From assembly GCA_026119935.1 (NCBI GenBank), contig JALRMH010000035.1, positions 124,001-188,000 on the forward strand: a DNA stretch of 64,000 nt, given 5' to 3'. The notes under the pieces were generated by a model. The model was not told the origin of the DNA, did no database searches, and saw nothing but the letters and a program-made list of their open reading frames with translations. This document shows positions 36,501-48,006 of the stretch, one piece after another. This DNA is from Endothia cerciana (taxonomy: Eukaryota > Ascomycota > Sordariomycetes > Diaporthales > Cryphonectriaceae). Numbering within the stretch: the first letter of the stretch is position 1; every line of letters starts with the position of its first letter. Both the position numbers and the translations under genes were made by a program.

Positions 36501-37540
36501 GAAACCTTGTCCTTCGCCGTGCCCATATTCTCAATCACGCAGACGGCATCTGATATCCCTGACGAGAGGGGATTCAAGGACTCAGTTCCGGAATTTGGCC
36601 CCTTGACTCGCGACTGGGGGAAAACATCGTCATACTCACGGAACGATGTGAGAAGGGCGTCTTCCATTGTGAAGGATGGTGCACCCACGTACGACTCCTG
36701 AGATGGTGTTCCTAAGTAGATAGGCCGGTGCCGCTCCGGCGTGGTTGCCTCATCAGTCTCTTCGGTGCCCAAGGGGTCGCCAGAAACGGAGAAAATGGCC
36801 GAGCGGGAAGACGTTGTGGTTGTGCTCGCTGAGGTCAACGATCTTGCAGACGGGTCTGGTCGGACCCTCTTCATGGCCGTGGGTGCGGTCACTTGAGCTC
36901 TAGAAGGTCCGGGCACGTCGAGCACACTTGTACCTCCGTATCGCCAGCGATGGTGGGATGCGGAAGCTCCTGAAGCTGTCAAATCCCTGATAGGGTCGGC
37001 CTTCAGCCTCTTGGTGGTATCCGTAGGGTGAATATCTGCCCGCCGCTTGGGCTGACTGATCCTCGGACCACCACTGAAACTTGAGTCTTCATTTGAAGGA
37101 CGTCCAAAGGCAGCGGGTCCACTCCTAGTCCTACTAAAGGATCTGGGCTCCCGCACGACTTGTTGTGCCTTATCAAGAACACGGTTAAAGACAGCCTGAA
37201 GCCGATCCCCCTCAACAGGATTAGCGGCAAGGGGCGGTTGTCCAGTCTTTAGAAGGGCATCAGGACCGCCCTGAGGTTTCTTGTCCCAACGCGCCCAGAA
37301 ACCTTTGGCCTCGTGATCAAACTCGCCCAGGAGCTTGGTAAGGGTGTCGAGGCCGCCGGTGAAGAAATGGGCCTCGAGGCGTCTATATATCCTCCCGGCG
37401 GGGTCCTCAATCTCCTTTCTCTCGGCAGGAGTGAGGCCTGGATCGGGGATCGGGATGCCGACGTTGTACCGAACGTTAAGTTGGTTCACGAAGCGGTGCA
37501 GATCCTCTCGCGGGTGGGGCAGGGCTTGGGAACGGGTCAT
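33525..37540 (-). CDS. RNA-dependent RNA polymerase (RNA-silencing type, QDE-1/SAD-1 family)
   Basis: Makes double-stranded RNA from single-stranded templates to feed Dicer in quelling or related silencing (family knowledge). Two exons, 37540-35731 and 35671-33525, join as GTAAGT...CGCAG in phase 1 and restore the conserved LSRTSPTVVFEPSQIR segment. The product is 1318 residues, close to other fungal RdRPs. The catalytic aspartate motif DYDGD is at residues 937-941 within SGGDYDGDLAWVCWDPR. Other family blocks are VMNDGIARMSPAVA, the YQGGSP loop and VQGPVLVARSPAHFVSDIQK. The first 270 residues are Ser/Thr/Pro-rich and variable. A second ATG-led stretch (from about 37648) lies 5' in another frame and could be part of a longer N-terminus. 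Base use looks less GC-rich than its neighbours. An 11-base C tract in the sense strand encodes part of a Pro run at 36452-36462 without breaking the frame. Confidence 0.93.
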
Positions 37541-39237
37541 GGTCGACCAGGAACAGACCTGGTGGTCAATGCAAGCGGCTCGGGGCGGGCCCGACGGGAA
37601 GTAGCCTGATCGAGGATCCGGCCTACATGCTCCTTGAAGTCAGCCATAGCTTTCACGACGCTCACCCGGGCTGCAGTGGATTAACGTGAGGAGGCTGGCA
37701 GGCTGACAGGTTGAAACGGGTACGCCGTAACATTAGGCAGGCCGAGCGGGCACTAACCAAGAGGCCCAAGGGCGGGAATAGCCTTGGAAACCACCGGCGG
37801 ACGAGCGGTGTCGTGTGAAGCTCGTCACCACCGTGGCGGAGTACCGTGGGAGCCAGAGCGAGCCAGAGCTATGGCTGAGCAGGGGAACGTAGACAGGTTA
37901 CGATAGCGCGGTTCCACGCCCTCCACAGCGATCTTGGAAGCCCCGACAGCAACCGGCCAAAATGCAGCAACTGATCGCGAGCGGGGTGGGAAGGCCTTGA
38001 GACTCCAACGCAGGAAGTGGGAAAGTCGTGGCGTTTCCTCCCCCCGAGGCCCTCTTTCCTGCAGGCCTGCCCGTATTCAGCTCCCATCAAGGCCAGGGGG
38101 ACAGCTGGTGGGGCAGGAGTGGGGTGATTAGATAAGCAATGAAGGCTGTCTCTCGAAATTGGACTTTTGGAACGCATCGCGTGCATGCATTCCTGTCCAC
38201 CAGCGTGGGAAATCGTCCAGGAGCAGACTCGCTTCAGTGTTACGCTGCCACCAGCAGAGGTGCTTGCTCGAGGTCGGCCACGCAACACCCGATGCGACCA
38301 AGACAAGACACACGTCCGTGAGGAGGTCGGCTGCGGATGATGGGTGGGCCATGGCCATGGCCATGGCAGGAGAAAAGGAGTGAGAAAAGGAGTGCCGACT
38401 CGAGTGTGGGATTGAGCAGGCCAGCAAGCTGGGGGGAGGTCGTAGAACCTGACTCGTCGAGGTGTGTCGTCTGGTTGTCTCGTCGGACCTTGACAGAAGA
38501 AGAACTGCCATAGCAGCTTTTTGGCTTGGGCCCTACAGAGGCGTCGGTATTTACCCATTGCCCTGGCCTGGGGTGCAGTGCCTCTTGGGTGCCTGCCAGC
38601 AGGTGAGTGGCGCGTGTGGCACAGCAGCCCCACCACCCCCCAGCAAGCCTGGCCCAATGAGACCAGGCAGAACTGCTTACCACATATATGTTACTACAAG
38701 ATGTAGTGAAACCCCTGTCTGTACTGTACGGGACGTAGCGCGGGCCTGGCTGTCTTGGTGGGGTCTAGAGGCTGGCTATGTCAGAGTTCTTACCACAGTA
38801 CAATAGTGACCGTACCGAGTCACTCACGACCTTGACGCCTCTCACCCACGACCTCCACAACGGGCCATTGGATCTGCTCATCCTTCTCTTGACCTGGACG
38901 GGGTCCTTACTCGGCAGAGACTCGCGATACACACCCGGGACGTACTCACATCTGCGGTCACGTCACTGCGGCAGCACCACCAACATCACCACCGCCACCA
39001 GCAGATACGCCAGGCCCCGCTAAGCTCAACTTACGCCTCTCCAATTCAACCTCGACACCGGCTCACAACGACGGCTGCACCTTGGCCGACGATCTGCACC
39101 TCTGCCTTGTTGTCCCCGGCAACCCCCGGCGGAGACTGAGCACCCCTCCCCCCTTTCGAACTACCACAAGAATCTCGGAACACTCCCCTCTCATCTGTTT
39201 CACCTCAGACGTGTCGGATGCTCCGGACATCACGGTC
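37541..39237. other. intergenic between divergent RdRP and Zn2Cys6 genes
   Basis: About 1.7 kb serving two divergent promoters. It contains a 'catggc' triplication at 38349-38368 and anonymous sequence; no gene recognised. The leader of the Zn2Cys6 gene is probably the pyrimidine-rich part from about 38800. Confidence 0.5.
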
Positions 39238-42143
39238 ATGTCGGAGCAGCATGAGAGCCCGAACATCGACGACCTGACCCCGGAGGAGGCCAGCCGCATC
39301 ATCCACTCTCATCGCAAAGTACGATATGGTACGCTGTGCCTCATTGTGCATGTACCTTAGCCTCCCGCAGAACACCTCTCACCTGTCCGTCATCCTCGGT
39401 GTCTCCTGTCACCCCGGCCTGCCCGTTGTCTGTGTTGTGTGTTCTCTCGTACAGCAATTCCTAGTCGTGTCTCCGCACCTATATCCCTTGTCTTTATACC
39501 CACCTCGTCCCTCTCACCGTCTCAGTGCGTGTACTCACCTGTCCCCCCCCCCCCTCAGGCACCGCATGTTGGCCATGTCGCCAGCGAAAGGTCAAGTGCG
39601 ACAACAAGCAGCCGTGCGAGAACTGCGTCAAGAGGGAACACCCCCAGCTGTGCTCCTACAAGCCAAACCGGTCAGCCAAGTCCAGCACCTCGGATAGTAT
39701 CGCTCATGTCAACAAGAAGAGGGCACTGTCTACCGACGATCATGACCAAGGCTCCCGCGAGATGAGCAGCGACATCAAGCCTGATCCTGCCATGCGCTCT
39801 TTCGGTATTCCTTTCCGCACCAGTCACAGACAGACGGACCCTGATGAGCTTGATCATGATCTGACCCCAATCTCAGTTGACCCCGAATCAGCTGAGGTCA
39901 CGAGGTATCTCGGCCAGAACAGCATACCCGCCCTGCTGAGGGAACAGTCCTCCCCAAACGACCGGCCCGAGGGTGTCGACCATATCCGCCAGGACATGCG
40001 CTCCATCCTGGGACTGGACAACTCCGCCCCGTTCCCTCTCATGTCTTCCCGGCATCTGGAGAAGCTGACCGCCGATATCTCGGCAGAGCTGCCGTCGGAC
40101 AGGGAGGTCTACAAGTAGGTCGAACCGCTCACCGCCCCCTCCTCCCTCATCGGGCCCTGACCTCGTCTTCCCCCCATCCCCCCTCACCCGCCAGGGTCCT
40201 CCTGATTAACACCTCTAGGCTGTTCCGCACCTATAAGGAGATCCCACAGGTGTTCTGGGGCTTCGTCATCGACATTGACGATCTGGAATCCAAGCTGATG
40301 GACTACCTGGAGGAGCGGGCCAAGAATGCAAGGAGTGCCATCAAGACGCCGAGGAAACCCGTATCAGCCTCGTGGCTTGCCATACTCTTCGCGGTGCTTG
40401 CCGTCGGCTCCCAATACCACGACTCCCCCTATCATATTCGGACCAGCAGCTCACAGAAATACCTCCAGATCTCCATGCACTTTCTCCGCCTCGGCAACTT
40501 CCTCCTCAGGCCCAACTTCGATTCAATACAGGCCTTGCTCCTCGTCTCGTTCAGCCTGCTAAACGACATGAAGGCGGAGGGCTCCTGGGCTCTGCTCGGC
40601 CTCACTTGTCGGCTCGCCCTGTCGCTCGGCCTGCATCGCGTGAACACCCACACCCCAACGGACCCGGAGGGGGCGAGGAAAGAATTGATCAGGAGGAAGT
40701 TGTGGTGAGAACATTCTCCGACAGAACCCCCCTCCCCCCGCGGACATGGCAACTGACCGTGCAGGTGGTGCTGTCTGTGGCACGATACCCTGACATCATT
40801 GTCCTTCGACCGGTAGGTTTCCCTCGTTCTGAAGCTGTCCCGGATCCTCACTGACTCGGACGAGCGCACCTATGACCAACATCCCGTGCTGCCCGATTCC
40901 CTTATCAATCAAGGCCGAGGCCGAGGGCCTCACCTACCTTGAGGCCATGTACCACCTCTGTGAGCTCATCAATCGGCGCCTCAACCCCGACGCCCTCGCG
41001 GGAGCGACCTACCTGCAGATCCTCGACAATTGCGGGGCCATCGAGAGACTACGCGATCGAGTCATCCCCCAAATCCGCAGCAAGGAGGCCTGCAAGTCAG
41101 CCGTCGACCGCCTTCAGCACTTTGCCATCCGCCTCCACACAAGCTTCGCCGCCTCGGTATGCTGCCGCCCGGCGCTCAAGCGGGGCGCGGCCAGCAACCT
41201 CACCGCGTCCGAGAGCCAGGTCCTCGCTGGCAGGTGCAAAGAGAACCTCACCGAGACGGTGCGCATGTTCCTCGCCATGCACCAACTCTCGGTCATCCCC
41301 ACGCGCTCGTGGGCTTTCACCTACCACGGCCTCTCCTCTGCCGTCCTTCTTGGCCTCCTCCCGGAGACCAAGGCGGACCCTGAGATACGCCAGCTCCAGG
41401 GGGACCTCATCTCGGCACTATCCGCCACAGCTGCTAAGGACCAGACCTCGCCCGTGCCGCACATTCATAAGACGGACAAGGATATTGAGCTGTCCGGCCC
41501 GCTCTCTCGGGCCCTCGTCGCGCTGAAAAACATATATGACCATGGACATGTGATGGGCTCGGCGTTGAGGCGCGACAACGGCACCCGCTCCGGAACGCGC
41601 ACGCCTTTGGCCATCAACCAGCTCACCAACCCTTCCGCCGGTCTTATGGAGGGCACTGACCATGGACTACCTGCGCCATACCCTCAGCAGGGAGGTTCCA
41701 CGGGCGCCCATGGGCTGGACCCTCACCAGGACGCCGCGCTTGCGATGGCGGAAATGCAGAATGGAAGCACGATTGGCGACCTGTCCAGGTGAGCAACATC
41801 TACCTCTTCTCCCACCGCACCCGCACGGCCACGATCGTTCATGGCTGACTCAAACCACTACCAGCTTGCCCTTCCCCCCGGCTGGGCAGCAGCCCCTGGG
41901 GATGCCAGACATGGGTGTGATCGATCCGAATGCCTATGTCGAGCCCATGGAGCTTTATGATTCCATCTTCTGGGGCAAGTCTAGACCGGCACGTCCCCTT
42001 GTGATCGAACCCATGAGGCTGACTTATCTCGGTTGATCGCAGAGTCTCCGGACCCCTGGAATTCGGGCGTGGACTCAATGAGCTTCGACTTTCTCGCGCA
42101 GCCGCCGCCGGGACAGCCGCCACAGCAGCAGTTCTACTTCTGA
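39238..42143 (+). CDS. Zn2Cys6 transcription factor with fungal_trans domain (7 exons)
   Basis: Sequence-specific regulator; target genes unknown. Exons 39238-39328, 39559-40114, 40219-40704, 40765-40812, 40865-41788, 41865-41974 and 42043-42143 give 771 residues in one continuous frame. The binuclear zinc cluster uses Cys34, 37, 44, 50, 53 and 62 (CWPCRQRKVKC...CENC...C) with the basic QRKVK loop. It is preceded by a conserved-looking EEASRIIHSHRKVRYGTA lead. The fungal_trans domain spans about 190-430 (ISMHFLRLGNFLL, WALLGLTCRLALSLGLHRV, the RRKLWWCCLWHD segment split by introns, and the FDRAPMTNIPCC segment). The C-terminus is Pro/Gln-rich and may be an activation region. Intron 6 is a GC-AG intron. 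Intron 1 contains a 12-base C run next to its acceptor. The next gene downstream is the GH3 at 44710, but no regulation is implied by distance alone. Confidence 0.92.
41975..42042 (+). other. GC-AG intron (intron 6 of the Zn2Cys6 gene)
   Basis: The donor is G|GCAAGT and the acceptor TCGCAG; 68 bases. Using the nearby GT (GTCTAG) instead would shift the last exon out of frame. With GCAAGT the reading is IFW-E-SPDPWNSGV and continues to the stop at 42143. Confidence 0.7.
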
Positions 42144-44709
42144 AGTGACGGAGACCCTATCGACATGCTGATTTTCGTTTAAAAAAAATTAAAAAAATTA
42201 AAAAAATTAAAAAAAAACTCTTCAGAATCTACCTGTTCATAAATACCCCGGCCTTTTCCTTGCCTTCTGCCTCCAGTACTGTGCGCTTAGGCGTCAATAT
42301 TGTTAGATCTTCCCGGGAAAGGTGTCTGGTTCGGATTGGTGCTACTGGATATCGCTTCGGGATGGGGCATTCTGCATCGGTAGGGGGGAGGGGGGTAGGA
42401 ACCCATTGCTTTCTGGTTCAGACAGTCCGTCGACATGCTATTACGATTGAGACTTTTCCAATGCTCGGCGAGTGTCCGCCTTACGCAGCCCGTACTGAAC
42501 TTCCCCATACTGAACTTGCCCGGACCGCCCAGAGGGTCTGCTATCATATCGACGTTGGGGCGTCCCCACGCCGCTCACCGTCGAAGCTATCCCGGTCCTC
42601 GCAAGACCCTTGCCTTGTCGCCTACGGTTTAGTTCTGACAACCGCTGTCAGTCCCCACCCACCCTCTTCCGCCACGGCCCCTTCCTACCCCCTTCCCATG
42701 TCTGCCACCCTCCTCCAGCCAGGTTACCTCCCACCCGGCCTGCCCAGCCGACAATGTCACGTTGCCCTGTACGGTGGTGTGGGATACTGTGGCGTAGGGG
42801 CGTGGGAGGACATGGCGCTATGCTCGAAAGTAAGCCGGTGGGGAACCCCGGCTATGGCTCATCTGGGGCTGGTGGGGAGACCAGGAAGGACGTCCGACGA
42901 CGAATTAAAAATTAAAAAAAAAGGCTAAGTCGCCCTAGTATGAAGCCTGCTGGTATTTTGAACAGGCCAGGGCCAGATCCCTCCACGTGAACATCACATA
43001 ACCCTGTGAATCCGGGTCACCTACCATAACCGCAGAGCAACCACAGGTGGTCGGCCGCACGTCTCACCGAGGTTCGACATCCCTCCCCAGACGGCGGCAT
43101 CGATATCCCCGGGGGAGGGGGGCGCGGTGGTGTGCGGGATATCCCCGGATTACGGCCTGACTAGCAAGTATTAGAACTGGGGAAAGTGGATCTGGGGAAA
43201 CACAAACAGACACCACGATGACAGCGGCGACGCAGCGGGTCAATGAATAAATAATACCGGGGTTCCAACCCCCCCCCCCCTTTTTCGTCTGCCCCCGCAC
43301 ACAGGCCAATCTTTCTCACGGGCGGACTCAGTCAGTCAGATAGATATCCTGATTCCACACTACTGTATGCGTGTATCTACTATGTATGCCCCACAGAATG
43401 CAGACGAACAATCAGATAATCAACAGGGCGTTTCCATCCTCACGATCCACCCTTCAGGAACCAGGACGTGCGACCTGGCCGCCGAGGAGGGCCGGGGCCC
43501 TGCCAGGATCGGGACTGGCTACCGGTGCCGATATTTCCCTCTTTGCACCTTGACAGGCATCCGCAGCGATGCACAGGTTTTTGAATACGGTAATTTCTGT
43601 GGGGGAGGGGGGGGGGGAAGAGGTATTGTGATCGGCCCTTCTCGTGGTGTCCTGCTTACAGACCGCTACTACTTGCTTGTCCCTCATGAGCAGGAACCAG
43701 GATACAAAGTAGGATCGACTGCTCATGCATGCAGGACGGGACTCGCCTTGACTCGACTCGAACCACCACCACCCCTCTTGACCCTCCCACTCCCCACCTT
43801 CACGGACACGGGTTGGGGGGAGGGGGGGGGGGGGAAGCAGGCTAGCTACTACAGAAGACATCATCCACGACTTAAAACCTCTGTCCGTTCTCATGGGTGC
43901 CGCTGCCGCACGAACGCTGACGGGACGAACATGGGGAGAACGAAACCCCACACATCGCACCACAACGAGGGCTAGGGCTGACCCCTACGCAGGGATCAGG
44001 ATAAGTAATGACGCCGAGTTATGGGTTATGGGCTTTTTTTTTCTTTGTTCCTTCTATACTCCAGGGATTTCATGTGATCTGATGATGTATGCGGAGTTGC
44101 TCTCGGCCAAGCTTCCGGACTGGTGAGGCGGGTCTTCCGGTTGGCGTTGGGGAAGGCAAAAAAATAAAAAAATAAAACAATCAAGGTACTACGACAGTTT
44201 TTGCAAAGGTATGTCTCCTCCCTCTTGTTCCTTTTTTGGGGTAGGATTAGTTCTCCTGGCCACTGCGCCAAGGAAGGAAAAGAACTTGGATAACTGTTGT
44301 GACGTCCCTTACGTTGTAGATGGGCCCCAATTTTCCACAGGCCCTGAGCGTTGAATTCACAGATACTTATTTAATTCACCGTCTTCTCCCGCCCCGCCAC
44401 CGGTGAAGGAGGGGCCCCTTCACTGCTGAGGCATTCCAGTCACCCCTCCCCACCCCGTCTGTTGACTTTTCCCTCCGTCACTGGGGCCATATTTATAGAC
44501 CCAAGTCGCCTCCCCCAACCCTTCCTGAGGTCTCACTTCGGTCCCCTGGAGTCTCTGCAGCCAACCCTTCGAGCTCCTCTCATCCCGTCGTCGCGACCAT
44601 CCTCCCGGAGGTAGGACAACAGACAACCTTCAGGATACACGGGACGCAACTTCGACTCCGGGCAACTGGAACTTGGTTGTGATCGAAGAAGGTCGACGTC
44701 ACACACGAG
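42144..44709. other. intergenic, upstream region of the second GH3 gene
   Basis: Starts with four tandem TTAAAAAAA-like units (42179-42218) directly 3' of the regulator gene. C/G runs occur at 43269-43280, about 43607 and about 43828. Another A-rich tract at 44158-44181 shares 20 identical bases with the tract at 15430-15450. A TATA-like ATATTTATAG is at 44489-44498, about 210 bases before the GH3 start. No gene recognised. Confidence 0.5.
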
Positions 44710-47699
44710 ATGAGGGACTCGGCCGCCGCTGTCCTTCTCTGCCTGGCGGGCCTCGGCCCCGCCGGCGCCGCCAACGAGGTACGGATACATACATATATAC
44801 ATACGTGAAGGTCTACAGGACCCTGTTTGACACGGCAGCGTTGACACCACGTGAACAGGTTCATGAGCGACAGTCAGAGCTTGCCTACTCGGCCCCGTTC
44901 TACCCCTCTCCGTGGATGGACCCCGATGCGGACGGCTGGGAGGACGCCTACGCCCAGGCCAAGGCCATCGTCTCACAGATGACCATCATGGAGAAGGTAA
45001 ACCTGACAACAGGAGTCGGGTGAGTGAACCCCCTCCCCCCCTCCCCTCTACGAGGACATTTCAGACGGCATGAATTAGGCAGGGAGCGGACTGCGCTAAC
45101 GGGCACACACACAAAGCTGGGAGAGCGGCCTCTGCGTGGGCAACACCGGGAGCGTGCCCCGGCTGGGGATCCGGGGCCTGTGCCTGCAGGACTCGCCCCT
45201 CGGCGTGCGGTTCGCGGACTGGGTCTCGGGCTTCCCCTCGGGCCAGACCACGGCCGCGACCTGGAGCCGGGACCTGATGTACCAGCGGGGCGTGGCCATG
45301 GGCCAGGAGCACAAGGGCAAGGGCATTGACATCCAGCTGGGGCCCGTCGCCGGGCCCCTCGGCCGCTCGCCCGAGGGCGGCAGGAACTGGGAGGGCTTCT
45401 CGGTCGACCCCGTCCTCACCGGCGCCGGCATGGCCGAGACGATCAAGGGCATGCAGAGCGTGGGTGTGATGGCCACTGCCAAGCACTTCGTCGGCAACGA
45501 GCAAGGTGCGCTGCTGGTCCCCCCTGAAGATGACCTGAGCTTAGAGAGAAGGGGGGGGGGGGGTTGCCTGATCACTAACGTTGAGGGCAGAGCACTTCCG
45601 ACAGGTGGCCGAGTCAGCAGGGTACGGTTTCAACATCTCGGAGTCGATCTCGGCAAACATCGACGACAAGACCCTGCACGAGCTCTACGTCTGGCCCTTC
45701 GCGGACGCCGTTAGGGCGGGCGTGGGCGCCGTCATGTGCTCCTACAACCAGATCAACAACTCCTACGCCTGCCAGAACTCCAAGATGCTCAACAATATCC
45801 TGAAGGGGGAGCTCGGCTTCCAGGGCTTCGTGATGAGCGACTGGGGCGCCCAGCACACCGGGGTCGCGGGTGCCGTTGCCGGCCTTGGTAGGTGGCAAAC
45901 CCCCCCCCCCCCTTCACCACCACCACCACCACCACCCAGATATCCCAGCCGTGTGAACCGGAAGGCAAGCTGACCAAGTTACCAACACAGACATGACCAT
46001 GCCCGGGGACACGGACTTCGACACGGGCGCCTCGTACTGGGGCTCCAACCTCACCATCGCCGTCCTCAACGAGACCCTGCCCCTGTACCGCCTCGACGAC
46101 ATGGCGATGCGGATCATGGCCTCCTACTACAAGGTGGGCCTCGCGACTCGCGACGAGGACGGGCCCAACTTCTCCTCCTGGACCAGGGAGACGTACCAGA
46201 ACGCCCACTTCTTCGCGCAGGAGGGCTGGCAGCAGGTCAACCAGCACATCGACGTCCGGGGCGAGCACGCCGCCCTCATCCGGGAGATCGGCGCCAAGGG
46301 GGCCGTCCTCCTCAAGAACTCGGGCGTCCTGCCGCTGGACAAGCCCAAGTTCCTGGCAGCCATCGGAGAGGATGCAGGACCGAACCTGTACGGACCGAAC
46401 GGCTGTGCAGCTGGCGATCATGGGTGTGACAACGGCACGCTCGCCATGGGCTGGGGGTCGGGAACCTCGGACTTCCCCTACCTTGTGACCCCCGACAGTG
46501 CCCTGCAGAGCCAGGTCCTTTCCTACGGCGGCCGGTACGAGAGCGTTCTCGACAACTACGCAACGAGCCAGATCGAGGCCCTCGTCAGGCAGGCCGGGTC
46601 CACGGCCATCGTCTTCGTCAATGCCGACAGCGGGGAGGGCTACATCAATGTTGACGGCAACGAGGGCGACCGAAACAACCTGACGCTCTGGAACGCCGGC
46701 GACGACCTGATCAAGAACGTCTCGGCCCTGAACAACAACACCATCGTGGTCATCCACAGCGTCGGCCCGACCTTGCTCACGGACTGGTACGACAACCCGA
46801 ACATCACCGCCATCCTCTGGGCCGGCCTCCCCGGCCAGGAGTCCGGGAACTCCCTCGTCGACGTCCTCTACGGCAACGTCAACCCCGCCGGCCGCACGCC
46901 CTTCACCTGGGGCGCGACGCGCGAGAGCTACGGCACCGACATCATCTACGAGCCCAACAACGGCGGCGGCGCGCCGCAGGACGACTTCAGCGAGGGCGTC
47001 TTCATCGACTACCGCTACTTCGACAAGACCAACGCCACCCCGATCTACGAGTTCGGCTTCGGCCTGTCGTACACCACCTTTGAGTACTCGAACCTCCAGG
47101 TCCAGAAGGGCAACGCCAGCGCCTACGCCGCCACCACGGGCTACACCGCCGCGGCGCCCGCCATCGGGAGCAGCAACTACTCGGCCGACCTCGCCGACTA
47201 CGGCTTCCCCAGCGGCCAGTTCGACTACGTCAAGGCGTACATCTACCCCTACCTCAACTCCACCGCGTCCCTCGAGGCGGCCTCCAACGACTCCAGCTAC
47301 GGCCAGACGGCCGCCGAGTTCCTCCCGGCCAACGCGACCTCGTCGGCGCCCCAGCCCCTCCTGCCCGCCTCCGGCGCCCCCGGCGGCAACCCGGGCCTCT
47401 GGGACGTGCTGTACACCGTCACGGCGGACATCCAGAACACGGGCTCGCTGGCCGGCGACGAGGTGCCCCAGCTGTACCTGAGCCTCGGCGGGCCCGACGA
47501 CCCCAAGGTCGTCCTCCGCGGCTTCGACCGCCTGACGATCGGGCCCGGCGAGACGGCCACCTTCACGGCGGAGCTCACGAGGCGGGACCTGAGCAACTGG
47601 GACACCGAGTGCCAGGACTGGGCCATCAGCAGCTACCCCAAGACGGTCTACGTCGGCAGGAGCAGTAGGCTATTGGACCTGAGCGCCACGTTGTCATAG
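44710..47699 (+). CDS. secreted GH3 beta-glucosidase, large BGL1 type (874 aa)
   Basis: Extracellular beta-glucosidase of the type that clears cellobiose during cellulose breakdown (family knowledge). Exons 44710-44778, 44859-45019, 45117-45505, 45591-45887 and 45991-47699, all GT..AG and frame-consistent. The signal peptide is MRDSAAAVLLCLAGLGPAGA. GGRNWEGFSVDPVLTG and KHFVGNEQ mark the pocket. The likely nucleophile is Asp290 in GFVMSDWGAQHTG. The C-terminal half carries the WAGLPGQESGNSLVDVLYGN block, GFGLSYTTFEYS, a long insertion rich in Ala/Ser/Asn (about 690-770) typical of the BGL1 subgroup, and a fibronectin-III-like end. It is clearly a different GH3 subgroup from the gene at 18166. 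Introns 3 and 4 each contain a 13-base G or C run. Confidence 0.95.
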
Positions 47700-48006
47700 G
47701 ACTGCATGTGGGATGGCAGGCTCAACATCTTGCCGCGGTCGACTCTTCGTCGCGGGGAAGGAAACCAGGCTGCTAGGTACATAATGTAGACTTGGGCTAC
47801 CCCTTAATAGCTATTGAATTCAGCTAAGCTCAATACACATATTATAATCCCTTAGCATCTGATACACGACGATATAGCCTCCAACAGCAGGGACTGAACA
47901 AAATATTACCGCAACATAAAATTCTGAAGGCTCGAAACTAATTTGAAAGTATTTGGATATACTCTTATTATGTTTGAATAGATCTTCAAACCTCCCGAAA
48001 GAAATA

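Noticed and set aside
37869..38657. 262-codon minus-strand frame between RdRP and the Zn2Cys6 gene
   Set aside because: No domain and uneven composition; region fits two divergent promoters.
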